DNA from: Chamaea fasciata | Lineage: Eukaryota > Chordata > Aves > Passeriformes > Sylviidae | Assembly: GCA_029207755.1 (NCBI GenBank) | Contig: JARCOQ010000012.1 | Coordinates: 21,377,740 to 21,441,739 of the forward strand | DNA length: 64,000 nt | Direction: 5' to 3' | Shown: positions 41,301 through 56,300 of the stretch, piece after piece | How the letters are laid out: every line of letters begins with the position of its first letter | Position numbering within the stretch: the first letter of the stretch is position 1 | Notes under the pieces: generated by a model | Told to the model about the DNA's origin: nothing | What the model saw: only the letters and a program-made list of their open reading frames with translations | Database searches by the model: none | Program-made: the position numbers and the translations under genes

Positions 41301-44300
41301 GCTTGTCAGCAACAAGGGATCCAAGGGATCAGGAGGGGCAGGAGTCTCGTGGGATGCGCAGGGGAGACCTCGGCAAGCCAGGATTGACCAGGGCTCCTCA
41401 GTGTCACCTGAAGGACTTTGATGCAGAAATCCCAGTGGTCTGAGTGGGTCACCTGAGCACATCTGACAAATCCCACTGTACATACTGTCACCTTGGGGCC
41501 AAATCTCTACAAACACCTTGGAAATAAGGTGGTTAAGGAGGTGCCCAGGACATCCTCACGCAGTACACACAGAGCTGTCAGGACGTGATAAATGTACTGA
41601 TCCATGGAACTGCTAATACATTTAAAAGCTATGACACTTTCTTCCGTGACCTGTGGTTTGCTTTGTTCCTTGTGCTTCCATCAGCAACTGAGCTAGCTGA
41701 GCAAAGACTCTGCTTTGTTCCAGGTGAAGAAAGTTTCTTCACATTCCTTCGCGCAGAAGCTGCAGATGTCAACATTGGATTGAGCACATATTCCATGAAG
41801 GTTGAGAAGACTTTCATCACCACATCAAGCCACACAAGCATGTTCATCAGAAACAGGAGTAACATCACAGCCCACTTCCAGTGGAAGATGTTTCCTACTG
41901 AGGAAGCCAACAATGAAGAGAAGAGGAGGTTGGTTTGAAAGATACGTTTCAGTGAGATACATGGCCCAAGACTGAAACTAATGCATGGCCTCAGGGGCGT
42001 GTTGGTGATTTTGAATGGTTTAGGCCAAGTAAACCATCCCTGGCCTTAGGGTGTGTGTCCCTGGGCTGCAGGAGCTCAGCACAGCATTCCAGTTCCATTT
42101 ATACTCCAACCAAGGATGGCATTTTGGGAAGGAAAGGTTGATTGCAATGACTGGATTTCCTCAAGTTCTAATTGGGCTTTTGCCTCCCTAATCTTCTTCC
42201 TACATGACCTGGCAACATCCTTAAACGTTTCCTGAGTTGCCAGCCCCTCTTTGCAAAGGCAATACGCCCTCTTTTTTCCCCTTAGTTCCTTCCAAATCTC
42301 CTTGCCCATCCAGGCTCGTTGTCTTCCCTGTCAGCTCATCTTTCAGCACACAGGGACAGTCTGTTCCTGTGCCTTCAAGACTTCTTTCTTGAAGTATGTC
42401 CATCCTTCCTGTACCCCTTTGTTTGTAAAGGCTGCTCCCCAAGGTCCTCTCCAAAACAATCTCTTGAACAGGCCGAAGGCTGCCTTCCAGAAGACCAGAG
42501 TGTAAGTTTTGTTGATGCCCCTCCTTGTTTCACTGAATGTTGAAAACTCTGTTATTTCACAGTCACTGTACCCCCAGACAGTGGTGAACAGATGAAGTTC
42601 TTTTAGTTCTTAGGGAATCTCCTGGTGATATCCAGTACCTGGATCCCAGGGAGGCAGCAGGCTTCCCTGTGGAACGGATCCGCTCGATATACAGGGCCCT
42701 CATTTCCCCTTAGAAGGGATTCACTTACTACCACTACCCTTCTTTTCTTCGTAATACTTTTTTCCAATTACATTTATTTTCATGCCAGTTTGTGTCCTAG
42801 CCTGTCACCAGGACATTTTGTTTTTCCTTACCTCCTGTCTTAGGGATGGTGTTAGCTCTAAGGCCTACTCTCCTGCTGTCAGAGATGCTTTTGAGATCTC
42901 AGAGCAGAGAGGACTCTTTTTTATGAGAGGAGCTAGTGCAGGATCCTTTCCCTCTCTGGCCATTCTACTACCATGCACTGGGATGGGACCCAAAAAGCTC
43001 TGGATCCTGAAAAGATGATCTCTCCAGGAGTTTGCTGTCTGTCTCCTGCACCAAGAAGTCCCTTCCCCTCTCACAGCCTCTGTTTTCATGCATATAAAAC
43101 CTTGGATGTCACTGAAGGGATGCGGTGCCTGAATTCATCAATTTCCTTTGGAAGTGCTCTGGGATGCTCTTGTGAAAGGCAGAGTAGGGAACAGGGCAGG
43201 TCCAAAATGGAAGAAACAAAGAGCGATGCTGGTAACACGTAACCACAACCCAGCTTCGTCTCCCTTTCCCAGGGAAGTCCTGCAGTGGGTGCTCCGTGAT
43301 CTTTATCTGCTTCCCCCGAGCAGCTCAGTGGTAGGAAAAGCCAGCTGAGGTGGCTGGTGGATTCTCCCTCAGTTTTGGCAGAGGCTTTGAGGCAGGAGAT
43401 TCTCTTGAGGGATGCTGGCTTTCCAAAGCTCTCCTGAGCTTGCAAGTGTGGAGTAAAGCTACCTGCTGAGCTTGTGCACAACAAGTTATCTTCTGATCCG
43501 ATTGGGACCCTCGTGGCTTGGGGTCAGCCCTTGCTGGGGAGCTGCCGCTCCTCCCCAAGTGCTTTGCTCTCCCGCACTTCCGCTTCTCTCTGCAAATATA
43601 TTAAATGACCTGCTGGCTTTGTCTCTCCCTGCGGCTGCAGGCAGTGTGATTTGCTGGAGCCACCACCAAAGGTCTGGATGGAAGACTTCATGGAGGAGAA
43701 AAAAATAAAGAAGGTGAAGGGCTTTTGTGAAAATCGCACCGCCCTCCTGAGCCAAAAGGTCCAGGAGGAGAAGGCAAAGGTGCAAGAAGACCCCCTGCTG
43801 TTCTCCAATGACTTTTTTTTCATTGAGCCAATGGTAAGTGATAGCTGAGAACCTCATTTTCCTCCTCTTCCTTCTCTTCCTTCTCTTTCTCCTCGTCCTC
43901 CTCCTCTTCCTTCTCCTCCTTCTCTTTCTCCTCGTCCTCCTCCTCTTCCTTCTCCTCCTTCTCCTCCTTCTCCTCCTCCTCCTCTTCCTCCTCCTCTTCT
44001 TCCTCCTCTTCCTCCTCCTCTTCCTTCTCCTCCTCCTCCTCCTCTTCCTCCTCCAGCCCACCCTACCCCCGCCCCTTCCCCCGGGTGCGGTCACTCAGCA
44101 GGTCCTCAGCTGGCTCGGTGTGCTCAGAGGGAGGACATGGAGTTTCTGGTGCGGCTGCAGAGCTAACTGCTGAAAGTATTTCTGCCCTGCAGGCTCAAGG
44201 CAGGGCTGGGAGCCTGACAAAGCTGAGCTCTGCTGCCAGGGCTCGAGCTCAGGGCACTCCGTGTCCTTGAAGTGTCCACAGGGAGCAGTTTTTGTAGGTA

Positions 44301-47300
44301 GGGGCTCCCCCGACACGTGCTGCTGCGTGGGGTTCAGCGGAGGGTGTTGGAGCAGTGCCAGTTCACGGATTGACCTGAAGCATGCAAGGGTTCGCTGGGA
44401 AAAGGAGGCCAAATTCAGCCCAAGGTTAATCGTAGAAATGCCTGTCCCTTCCTCTAACCACGACTCGCACTGTTTGTGAGTCTCCCAGTGTCATCTGTGA
44501 GCCTGGACACAAGGGTGGGAGGTTATAATGGGCATTTTGAGTTCTCTTGCACACGGGGACAGTAAACCTTTTCTTTTTCTGTTTATGCAAGCAAACGCCC
44601 ATGTCCTCCCATCAGCCAGAGCCCTGATTCTGAGTATTGGCATTGTGAGAGATGATGAATGCCTGGTGTCTGCACAGTGCAAAATCCCTTCTCATCCTGG
44701 AGTAAATCCTAGAATAATCCCAACCTCTGCTTTCTTTGAAAAAAGGTTAAACTAATATTTTTCTTTCCAAGGAAGGGGATCGTGTTCTTGGTTACTCCTA
44801 TGGCCCATCTAAGGCCAAGAGCCACCAGTGCACAATGGCAGTTAGGTACCACTGTAGCTGACTGCAGCATGATGTGACCAGGAGCTTGTGTCAGAGCAGC
44901 AGGAACATTGTGGAGAGTGGGGGCTGATCAGCTGAGCATTGAGAGCGCCCAGTGGTGTGTTGAGCTGGGTTTAGAGTGTTTCCTTGGGCTCCTTATGTTG
45001 TTCACTCATCACTGATGCTCTGAAGAAAGGCTTAGAGGAGTGGTTGAAAACAAGAAGTGTGAAGTTTGAAGATAAATCTTTTTCTGTCTCTTTCTGTTTC
45101 AGGAGGGAGAGATTGGGCCACGTTGTTCGGCTGAAATCAAGGTGACCTTTAAACCCCTGGAAGCACTGGAGTATCAGAGTGTGGCCTACTGTGACATCTC
45201 AGGTACAGCTCCTTTCCCCTGCTTCTCTCACCCACAGTGAAGCCATGGAGCAAGCCTGAGCCCACTGGGCTCCCATGTAACTGCTGGGAAGAGTTCCTGG
45301 TCAGCAGGGCAGTGCTGGCACATCCCCAGTGTCCCTGCAGCTTCCAGGGAGTCTCCCATGCAAGGCCACGGCTCGGAACACCTGTGTCTGGATTGCTGAT
45401 CCCAGAACAACCCAGGCAGTGCAGGGAGATGTTTTCATGGCACGGCTTTGCCAGCATTTCCTCAAAGGCCAAGCAGCTGCAGAGCAGAACAGCTTTAGTG
45501 AACAAGCACTAAGCCCCTCTAGACCACTGGCCTCCAGGATGGGTCCATTTGACATGGATCCACCATCAGGCAGTCGCAGCTGAGTTAGAAATGTGCTCCC
45601 TGAGCCTGGATCACCTCCAGACACCACCAGGCCAGCAGGGGCGGAGCCCCGCTGAGCCCAGGGTGTTGGTAGAAGGACCACCCTTGGCCAGCACCTGCTT
45701 CTCTCCCTGTGTGGGAATTGTCACCTTGCAGCTCTCAGTCTGTGCAAACAGAACACAGTGCCGAGTGTCAGAAGTGGAGGACAGCAGTCCTGTGCTGCTG
45801 GGCCAGGTGGTTTGGCAGTTGTTGCCTGGCAGTTTGCCAGGTAGCAATTGCCAAAGTCTTCGTGAGCTTTGTGCCTTCACCGAATGGATTTCAAAGCTCC
45901 TCTAAGTGCATGGGGAGGAAACCCTAGAGTCATAGTATGTTAAGGATGGAACGGACCTCAAAGACTGTCTAGTGCCAAGGCCCCTGCCATGGGCAGGGAC
46001 ACCTCCCACTAGACCAGGTAGCTCCAAGCCCCATCCAGCCTGGCTTTCAACACTTTCAGGGCTGGAACCTCCACAACTCCCCTGGGGAACCTACTCCAGC
46101 GTCTCACCACCTCACAGTAAAAAAATTCTTCTCAATATCTAACCTAAATTTCCTTTCTTTCAATTTATACCTGTCACTCCTTGGCCTGTCGCTACAGGAC
46201 ACCAGAGATGTTTTAAACTCAGCAAACTGGTGGCTAAAATTGGAAACCAGACCAAGGAATGGGTTAGAAATTGCAAGTCAGCCCCAGGGGATATCTCCTG
46301 AGGGAAGAGAAGGGTCCATATCTTCTGCTGCAGCATCAAGAGCTGGTTGCATGCAGCTCAGAATCAGGGTCTAGCATTGAGGCAGCCTGGAAAATCCAGT
46401 AGAACAGAGGGAATTATTGTACTGAAATGGACATCTCTCCCCAGGCCGTGAGAGCAGGCTGGCCCTGCACCTCAGAGGGGAAGGCCGCAGACCCTTGGTT
46501 GAACTCAGCTGTGATACCCTGAACCTTGGGGAAGTTTTTGTCAAAACCGCCCACACCCATGAGGTGAGCACCAGGGGTTGGGATGGATCCTGATGGCTCC
46601 TGAGGCAGCAGCAAGCCTGGTGGACCTGTGGAATTCCTGGCAACCTGGGCAGTTGTGAGCAGGGAATAGCTGATGTACTGGTCAAATCTGGGCGCGGGGG
46701 GGAAGGGGGTGTTCCAGAAAAATGTGTCTGTTGTTCATGAAGCCCCAGTCCCTTCTTTTGGGCAGCCTTCCATAGGGATCAGCTGGGAGGCTTCCTGCAA
46801 AACAACCCCTTTTGACCCAACGCTGGGTCAAAAAGCTGTTCAGAGGCTTTTGTGGCAGCACCAGACACAAGGCACCTTTGTACTGGGCTCTTCAGAAGCA
46901 GCTGGGACAAGCTGGCTACATTTGAGCTTCAGTCCACCGCAAACAATTTTTAGTCAAGTGTCTCCTGCTCATTCCTGGAAGTCACAGGAAAGCCATCCAG
47001 CCTCCTGGCTCAGTGCAGGCCCTTGCAAAGGGCTTGAGGATTCTTTCCCTTGCTGTCCAATCCCTCACCACACTTCAGGCTTGGTGCATCTCTGGCTCTA
47101 CAAAGAGAAAAGTGTTCCTGGGAATAAAGCAAAAGATTTTTCTACCTATTTGCCTCCCCCCTGTTGGCGGTCAAGTTTGCAAAAAAAAAAGAGAGAGCAA
47201 CTGAAAGAGGCAGAAAACGAGGCACTACATCATGCCAGACACTTTCAGAAGTTTGGTTGTGGAAGAGAAAGACACGTTGAGTTTTCTTACCAAAAGATGG

Positions 47301-50300
47301 CGCTGTCTGTACATTTTGATGTTGATGCCTCCTTCTCAGTGTATTGTTTTCACGGTATGGGAAAAGGTAAATGCGTAGATACGGTACTGCTGGAGCTGTG
47401 CTGACTGGGGCAGCAGCAGCTCTGTGGTGATTCACTACGCAGCTGCAATCACCCCACGTTGCTCTCAGGGCCAGGTCTGAATGAGCTTGGTGCTACTGAC
47501 CAGAGGTGGACTGCTCTGTGTCCGTGGGATAACCCCAGGGTGACTCCAGTTATGTGGAGTTATGTGAGCTTCGCATGAAAACCCAAAGGCAGAACTTGTC
47601 CTGTTGTATTTTTTTGACTTCTGCCGTCCAGCAGCACAAAGCATCTTCTGCCTTTTCTGGGTGTTAATTGCGCCATTAGAAAATGACTCCCAAGAAGGGA
47701 AGATTTCACGTGTACTTGCATTTTGTTTTCTTGCTGCTGCAGGTGAAACTGATGAACAAAGGAGTTCTTGATGCTCCCTTCACCTATATCCCTTCAAACA
47801 CGGAAGTGGGCTGCTGCTTCAAGTTTGTACCCGAGGAGGGCCTCATTGCACCAGGTGGGATCCAGACTATTCAGATCTCCTTGGATGCCGCCGTGTTGGG
47901 GCGGTTTGAGGAACCATTCCAGTTCCGTGTGGCTGGATCTCCTACGCCTGTGATCCTGACCATCGAGTAAGGACTCTGGGAGCTTACTCTGGGTGGGCAC
48001 ATCTGTAGCTGTCTCTGGGACATCCCCCACCTACCTCATTTTGGGGTCGGGCAGAGAAAAAAGATGTTTCCTGAGGTCTTAATCTCTGCTCTGATCCTGG
48101 CATTGCCTTAGTGTGGGGGTGCCTGCTGCCCTGTGTGGTACCCGGGAGCTGGAATGACTCCTCCCTGCAGGGATGTCCCTCTGCCTTGGGCCATGGCAGG
48201 CAGTGGCATGGATCAGCTTTGGGCAGTAGCTGCTCTGGGATGTCCCCCCTGAGCACCCAGCAAGGCCCCCAGGGCTTTGGAGATGGGCCAGCCTGGGTGA
48301 TTCTCCACCAGCAGCAGTGTTTTGAAAAACTTCTGTTAATAATCCATCCCAAACGGGCAGCAGCAGCCTCAGCTCACCTCTCATGGCCATGCATGGAGGC
48401 AGGCTGTGCTCCGAGCTCCTGTGCAGAGTGCTCTGCTACCTCCTTTCCACAGCCAGGAAAAGGCTGATGTGGGAGACAGGGAACTGTGCAGCAGGAACCG
48501 TCCCAAGGACATGGGCTTCATCCCATAATCCTGGCCCTGCAGAAGGGAGAAGGGGTGATGATGGGGGAGGCAGAGCTCAGTCCTCAGGACCACAGCAGCA
48601 TGAGGGCTTGTCCCTGCTAGCCTGAGGCGTGTGCTGGTAGGATAACGTAGTGTAAGCAGGAAAGCTGATGCTGGCTGCTCTGGAGCTTTGGAGCTAGGCT
48701 GCTGCTGTTGGGAGGCACTGGATCAGGGCAATAAAGAAATGAAAGCAATCTGCAGTTGATTATACCAATAAGATAAGGGAGATGGATTAAAAAGAACATG
48801 AAACTTATTACTTAGCAGGAGAACAGTGTTGACTAGGTCTGCCCATAGTAGAGAAACAACTACACTGGCTTTGCTTTTGGAGAAAAAGTGCTGCTATTTT
48901 TATTTTGGAAATCAAGAGGGAACCTTTCACCATCAAATAATTGATTCTCCTCTGTCCCTCCCCCAAACTGGTCATGCGTGGGATGTTATTCCATAAGCAG
49001 CTTTCTCCTTGAGCAAGAGAAGGTGTCTCTTGTTGAGATGTGTAGAGCGGAGCCAGGGGCAGTCCTGTGAACACAGTAGAAGACACAGTTCACTGGTCCT
49101 TGACTTTTAACCAAAAGGCAGGGTGCGCATTGATTGGCGTCAACCATGAAATAAACTCGTGTTGGGCAGCTTCAAGTGCTGCCTTCAGTGGATGTTGGTG
49201 ACTTTTAGTGCCTGTCTGCTGAGTTCAAGGCCAGGGGAGGAGGTGTGGTAGATTCAGGACACCCATGTTTGGTTGTTTAAGCTATTGCTCCTGGCTGTGC
49301 CAGCTGGTGCACTAGTGACAAGCTGGTCCTTTCCTCTAGGATTCATCTGTCTACTGTGTAGAACTGTTAATGCTCTTTTTGGAGGATGTTTGGGGCTCCC
49401 CTGGCTTCATGTCTCAAAACTCTGTCTGTAATGATTGTGTGGGTCAAAATCTCCTGAGAAAGCTCCTCCATGGGAAGACCAGTTACAGCCAAGTAGCAAA
49501 GCAGGGAACCTGTGGCTGGAAAGGCTGGTTACAGAAGTTTGTGGGGACACCTTTATGTCCATCCCATTACAGATGGGGAAACTGAGGCACGGAGACACAT
49601 CTGGGTAGGTGTTCAGGGTCCCCCATGGGACCACCGGCAACTTGGGGGCTTTTCCTGCCTGCCCTGCGTCCAAAGCCCCATCAGTGGCTGTGGGCTGCTG
49701 GCCTCTTGGCTTTAGCTGCCTCCTGTGCACATGGACACTGTGCTGAGCACATGGTGGTGTGTTGATTTGAAACCCACGATGCCCCTGACACCAGGTTTTG
49801 TGCCCCCAAGCCACGACAGCCGGAGGCTTTGCAATTCCCTTTAACGCAGCCATTTCCTCCTGTGTCCCTGTCATCGCAGGGGGTGTGTCGTCGGGCCGAC
49901 TTTACACTTCGACACCGATGAGCTCGACTTCGGTGACATCTCCTTTGGTGAGTGTTCCCTGCGCTGGGACACAGCGGGAGGGATCTGTGTGCTCCAAAAT
50001 GGAGCACTTGAACGTAAAAGCATCCAGCACTGCTCATGTTCTGCCACAACAGCCTCTTCAGGGTGTGAACTGCAGGTGCCTCAGGTAGCATTTTGCCATT
50101 GTGGGATCAAATAGGAGCAAGTATTTTCTGGTGTCTCTGTCCTGGTTTAAAAGACAGATTCTGCCAAGGAAGGTGGCAATCTTCACGGAATGGAATGATG
50201 ACCCTCCTCTCTCCAAATTACTATACCTTTGAAATTACAGGGCTTCCAGGCAAAAATATGGAAAAGGAATAGCAGTTCGTTACTAGAGTATATCCGGACA

Positions 50301-53300
50301 GCACAGACAACAACGCAATGCCAGAAGTTTCCAACCCACCGAGTCCTGTTTTCCCCTTTGGTGTGGTTATGATCACAGGCTGGAGGAGCGGTGGGCTCTG
50401 GCAGGGCAGTGATTTCCCTCCCAGCCGGCACGGGCAGGGAGGGAAGGAGGAAATCGCTGCTTTTGCAAACTACGGGCAGCAGGAGATGTGGGCACTGGCA
50501 ATCGGGAGCAGGCAGAAGCGGGGACGGCGGGCAGGTTCGATCACGGTGCTGAGCCCGGCGTCAAGCGCACGACGTCCCGCAGCAGCACGCTGCCGACCTT
50601 CCCGAGCCCCGGCGGAAGGACGGAAAGGTCTGCCCCCTGCAAACCTCGGCTCCGACTTCACAACCGCCCGCGGCATCACGGCACAGCTCCCAAAGAGCCC
50701 CGGATGGAAAAGCCCACCCGCACAGCCGAGACCACCCCAAACCCCCTGTATTTCCCTTCCCAGACTGAGGCCAAAATTCACTACGAAACCTAAACTCATA
50801 ACAATGAAGTTGTTGAACGTTTTAAGAAAACTAATTGCCTCTCCTGATCTGCTTCTTCGCCACCCTGCATCACCACTGAGGCATTTGTTAAGTTGCCTTT
50901 TGAATAAATGAAACAAGAAAGGCAACAGGTAGAAACGCATTCCTAAGGTCTCTTCAGCTGAAGGCAGCTGTTGTATCTTTGCTTCTTTTTAACTGTTGTT
51001 GACTGTTGTCTGCATGTGGTGACCTCAGTCTCATTTGAGGTTTTGACATCTGTGTTTGTCCCTTTTGTGCTTCTCTTGCCTCCCTGCTGGAGTCACTGCT
51101 GGAGCCGGCAGTGATTACTGTTGATGGGCACAGAGAAGCTCTGGGCTGCGCCTGCAGTTGTTTTTTTCCCCCACCTGTGTTCAAATGACTCTTGGTGAGC
51201 AGGCCTGGGGAGAAGTCTCCTCCCCACAGAGCTGGCCAGCCAGTCCACTGCAGAGCGGGTTGTGGCTGGTGTCCGGGCTCTGCAGGACATCCCCACCATG
51301 CGTGGCACTATCTCTGGCTTTCCAATATGGAAAGCAAATCTCAGAGTTAAGGTGGGGTAAACCCTTGCAGGCAGCAATCACAGTGAGTAGTATGGGTGCG
51401 ATGTCCCCGCTTGTTGGGTCAAGGCTCGGGTTTGCCTCCAGCTGAGTGGGCTCTGAGCTGTCACATGCCCAGTCTGTTTGGCCCAAACCAAAAGACGCCT
51501 TAAGAATTCTGCAGAGAGAAACTGCATTAGGGTGCTTTGCATCACGTTCTAGTTCCTGATTTCATCCTCACTTTCTTCTGCTGTAGCTTCTTCTCAATGG
51601 CGACTCACTCTTTATGTATCTTGAAAAGGGTAGGAGTGTTGGCAGACTTAACAGGGAATTTTACAGTTTGAATTTTCAGAGGAAATGCTTGGTCTGGGTG
51701 CACAGTCATCAGGGAGAAATAACTGGTGCTGGTTTGGGGCAGGTGAGGGAGCTTCTCCCCATCAGAAAGAGAGAAGCTTGCAGTGTTGAGCAGGGCTAAG
51801 AGCAGGCATTTTCAAGGCTGCAGTCTGGAATCAGTGTTAAAGGGAACTAAGTGACGACTAATTCCTCTTGCAGCTTCTCAGTAATCTGTAGTTCAGATAA
51901 TAAAGAGCTAAACTCCAATCACGCTTTCATGCTACCAGGGTATTCCCACCAGGAGTCACGACATAACTGGTGCCTAAATGGATATTTGTGTCCTTTTCCT
52001 AGGCTTTCCCTACACCAAGACCTGTCGCCTCACTAACACCTCGCGGGTGCCGGACGATGGCACTCAGCCTGCTGTTAGCAGCTTTGAGCAAATACTCAGC
52101 GACAGTGAGCCCTCCTGGAGGGAGGGAATTCATTTTTCTGTGAAGCCACGGGAGTTTACACTGAACCCCAGCGAAAGGACCCTCCAATCCCAGGAACACC
52201 AGGATATCGAGGTATGGGAAGAGTCCAGCCACACACACTTCAGCAGCGGGTCTGACGCTTCACGGGAGTGTGGGAGGGCTTTAGCTCTGATGCCAGCTCT
52301 GATCATCGTGTGAGCGAGGATCTGCACTGGCGTGGGGCCTCTGTGAGCTGGGTTACTCGGGACGTTCCTGAAGGAGCACTGATTTGTTTCCAAAATCACA
52401 AGCTGAAATCATGTCCCATAATGGTCAAGTACTGAAGGCATTTTGGTGTTTTTGAGAGCAATGTCTTTGATTGCAAGTGGGCAGAGGACGGACGAGGACC
52501 AAAGGTGGCTGTTAGACAGATGTCATTATATAAAGCAATTTGCTTTTCTTCTTGGTCTCATTTCTCCTGTCCTGGGGAGTAGAATGATTTGTGTTCACTG
52601 CAGGGATCTCCAGTGAAGGCAAAAAACTCTGCGGCCATGAACTGCCCAGCACCTGCTGGCCCACGCTTTGTCTTCAGCTTCCTGCTGTAAAGCTGAACTC
52701 ATTCTGTTCAAGTCAGCAGATTTCCACTGCATTTATGTCATTGTAGTCAGATGAAAATTTGCCCCTTAATTTGAACACAGTGCTGCACAGAGCTTTAGTC
52801 TAATGTTTTAATTTAGCTGACCTATGCCCTGATAGCAAGGTGTGCTTAACAAATCTGGTATTTGCCAGAAGGCTTTTGTCACTCTTAGAGACTGCTCTAC
52901 ACGTGGAGCGGCAGAAGAATTAAGGCAAAATCCTCCCTTTACTTACCACAAAAACTGGAGGACATCACACGTGAGTCATGAGCTTTTGTAAAGAAGAATT
53001 TACTGCTCTTCTCTTCCACCAGGTGACCCTGTGTTCCAACACTGTGACGGAATACAACCGGAAATTGCTGGTGGACCTGGAGTGGTTTGGCAAGGGAGTG
53101 GCATCACTGATCATCAAGGCCAGGTACCAGCACTTCCCTGGCCTCCCCCAGCGCGCTGCCTTGCACAGGATGTGCTGGCTGCAGCTCCCAAGGAGACGTG
53201 TTGTTTAATGACCTCATGTTCTGCCCAGCTGGACATGAGAACAGCAGTGCTTGAAAAGCAGCCTGTGGTGAAAAGCAGCCCTGCTGACAGCCCAGCGTGG

Positions 53301-56300
53301 TCCTGGGTCGTTTTCTAAAGGGACCAGGAATGATATCATTTATTGACCTGGTGCTTGAGGTGAAGCAAGTTTCCCAAGGGCCTCCTCGCCGTCTTCCTGC
53401 AAGAGGTGGAGTTGTGCTGGGTTGCAACCAGCCCGCGTTGGCTTGGGGCACACCAAGCAGTCTGCTGAGGGTCAGGGTCTGGTTCTGTTAACGAGGGCAC
53501 GTGACAGTGGGGAAGTGGCTCACAGCAAGAGAGGTGAGGGCAGGATCTTCAGAGGGGAAATCAGTCCTTGATGTGGCAGGTCAGCTCTATTTTTTCCCCT
53601 TCTCTCTGCTTCCTGTTTTGAGCTTTGATGTTCTCAGGCTTAAAGCAAAAGTTGTTCTTGCTCCAGCAGAATTCCATCCTGCTGTGCTGCTCTAGGTGTC
53701 AGTTTAATGACAAGAGGGATGCAGTTCCCTGGTGCTGTTCCCACTCCCAGGCAGAGCCATCTCGTCAGTGCCTGGGCTGCCATGTTTGAAAAGCAAGTGC
53801 AATTGGGGACAGTCAGTATTTGGACCTGTGGAGTGAAGGACCAGGGGAGTTGTAGGAACTGGGAGGGAGTGATCTCCCACTCTGTGGGGCAGGTGATGTC
53901 TCATGCCCTCCAAGGCTGGAGCAAACAGCTGAGTTCTCAGGCAGGGTAACAGCACCATGGGAGAGAAGGGAGTCCTTTTTACTGAGACACTAGAGTCGTG
54001 TGTTCCTGGAGCCTTACTGAGCACTGATCCCTGTTGGGAAGGCTCCCCCAGAGCTCATGGATCACTGGGACTGTTCCAGGAGTTCTTGCAAACCTTCTTG
54101 GGTGAAGGAGGGGCTGAGGCAGCTGTGGGACCAAGTGCTCTGCCTGGGGCACTTGGCAGCCTCTGGGTGCTGCCTCTCAGGTTTTGCCCCTCCTCGACAA
54201 GACATGTTTGAGTGGGAAGACTTTGAAGGCAATTTTTCACCGTAGGGCTGTTAAATGTGTATTTGACAGTGACAAAGGTGTTGTGCTCCATTTCACAATC
54301 TTTGGGGGTAAACGTTCTCCATTCTCTCAGTATCTCTGATTCCCTTGGGGTCATCTCTTTGCCCAGATGTTTCGTTCCTGAGCTGCAAGTGTACCCCCAA
54401 AACCGGGGGATCCATGAGTGCGACCTGAAGGCGCCGTTCGTGAGGAAGTTCTTCATTTGGAATAACACCCACCTTACTGGCTGCTACGGGCTTATTCCCC
54501 AGGTTTGGCATCGCATCCACCTCCTCCTCTCAAATATTACTGTGGAGATTATTAGGGGGGAAGAGGGTTTGGATAAGACCTTGCCGGTTTCTATTCAGTC
54601 TTAAAGATCTGCTGAGAACAGGATCCTACCTGAATGTTAGCTTTAGGATGCAGTTTAATCTCTTGAGGAAAGGGCTTACGTTCTAGTCTTCAGGGTGTTT
54701 TCTTGTGGGAGATCTTCGAGGGTTGTGAAAAGCTGCTGCATCCACAGACACCAGTGCTTGTGCTGGCAGCCTCCTTGCAGAACCCCCTGAGAATGCTAAG
54801 CCTACAATTCTTGGATCTTGTTTGTGCCTTTTACCTTTGTCCTGGGGATTTTTAAAAATGTGTGTAAGTTGCTGTTGGGATGGATGTTGAGGAGTTTAAA
54901 GTTTCTTCAGAGGTCCCTCTGAAGCTGGATTTGATTCTGTCCCTTCTAGGAACCCGAGGAGGACTCTCCTGTGCTCTACTCCAGCCCCAGACCCTGTGGG
55001 ATTCTCCAGCCTCGGAGCGCTGCAGAGATTCCAGTTACAGTTGAAATCCAAAGATTGGGCAAGCGTTGCACCAGTGTTTGTACCGGCGTGTTTGGGGATG
55101 CAAGAAACCCACTGGTGAGTGCAAGGGGAGGTGTGTGCCTTCGTGCAACTGGTCCTGGCAGGGTGCACAGTGTGCGGGGATTCTTCCGGGGAAAAGAGGC
55201 ACAGGCTGCTGTGGAGAAGGACAGCAGGGGCAGGTGGCATAAACAGCTCGTGCCTTATAGGTGGCAATGTCAGTGTCTGACCCAGAAGGTAGTTCATCTA
55301 AGCTGGAATTGAGGATCATTTTAATTACTCTTTAAAATGCTCTTAACTTTGGAAACATCTTTTTTAAAATGTTACCTCACAGCACAAAAGAGGATGTCAG
55401 AAGATTTCTGGGAACCTTGGGCTTTCTGTAAAAGAAAGGAAAGCTGGCATCTGAAGAGTAGTTGCAAGGATTTAAGCTTACATTAAAACATGGAAATGAT
55501 GATGCCAAATTCCCTGGATGGCACCAAACATCTGAACCTGGGCCATTGTGGCACTGCATGTAAACCAGTCAACAGGGAGGACAGGCAGTGCAGGCTGTGC
55601 CAGGGAGCCTGAAGTTTGACTGAGCACTTGCTTTCAACTATCAGATTGCTTACCTAAAGAGAAGAGTTTCTCCCCACCCGAAGAACCAGTTGTTTAACTG
55701 TCAGCCTGATCTTAACTAGAGATTTCTTGCAAAGCTTCTACCTTTGGACCAATAATTTGTAGTTTGAAAGTTTCTCTTTACTTAATCCTTTTCAATTTGG
55801 AGGTGAATACATAAGCTTTATTTTTTTCCCCCCAAAATCCCAGGAATTCAGCTGGAGAATGGTAGCTGTCCCTAAAGAAATAACTTGAGCTGGGTTGAGC
55901 TGTTTAAGCTTTTTTAGGTTTCCCTGTTCGGGTTTGATTTCTTTTTTTTTTTTTAAATCTTTCTTGCCTGCTTTCTGTAACAGAGAACAGAACTACAGAG
56001 CCTTGGACGGCTGTCAGCAGTCTACATAAGTCCAAGGCTGATAGAGTTCGGCAGGATCCCAGTGCTAAGGCCTAATTCACAAGCTTTTGGCCTCTTCAAC
56101 GAAGATCTCGTCGATTTAGACTTCAGGCTAGAGATTGTAAGTATCTGTGGGGCCGTTTTCCAGGGAAATTGACTGGTTGACATTACAAGCTGCCATGACG
56201 TGCTTTATATGCATCGGCCTGTGTGAGAGGAAGCAAGATACTCCAAGATTCCATCTGGGTGAGGCAAAAGGAACCTGGCTCTGGAGTGGTTTTAGCTGGG

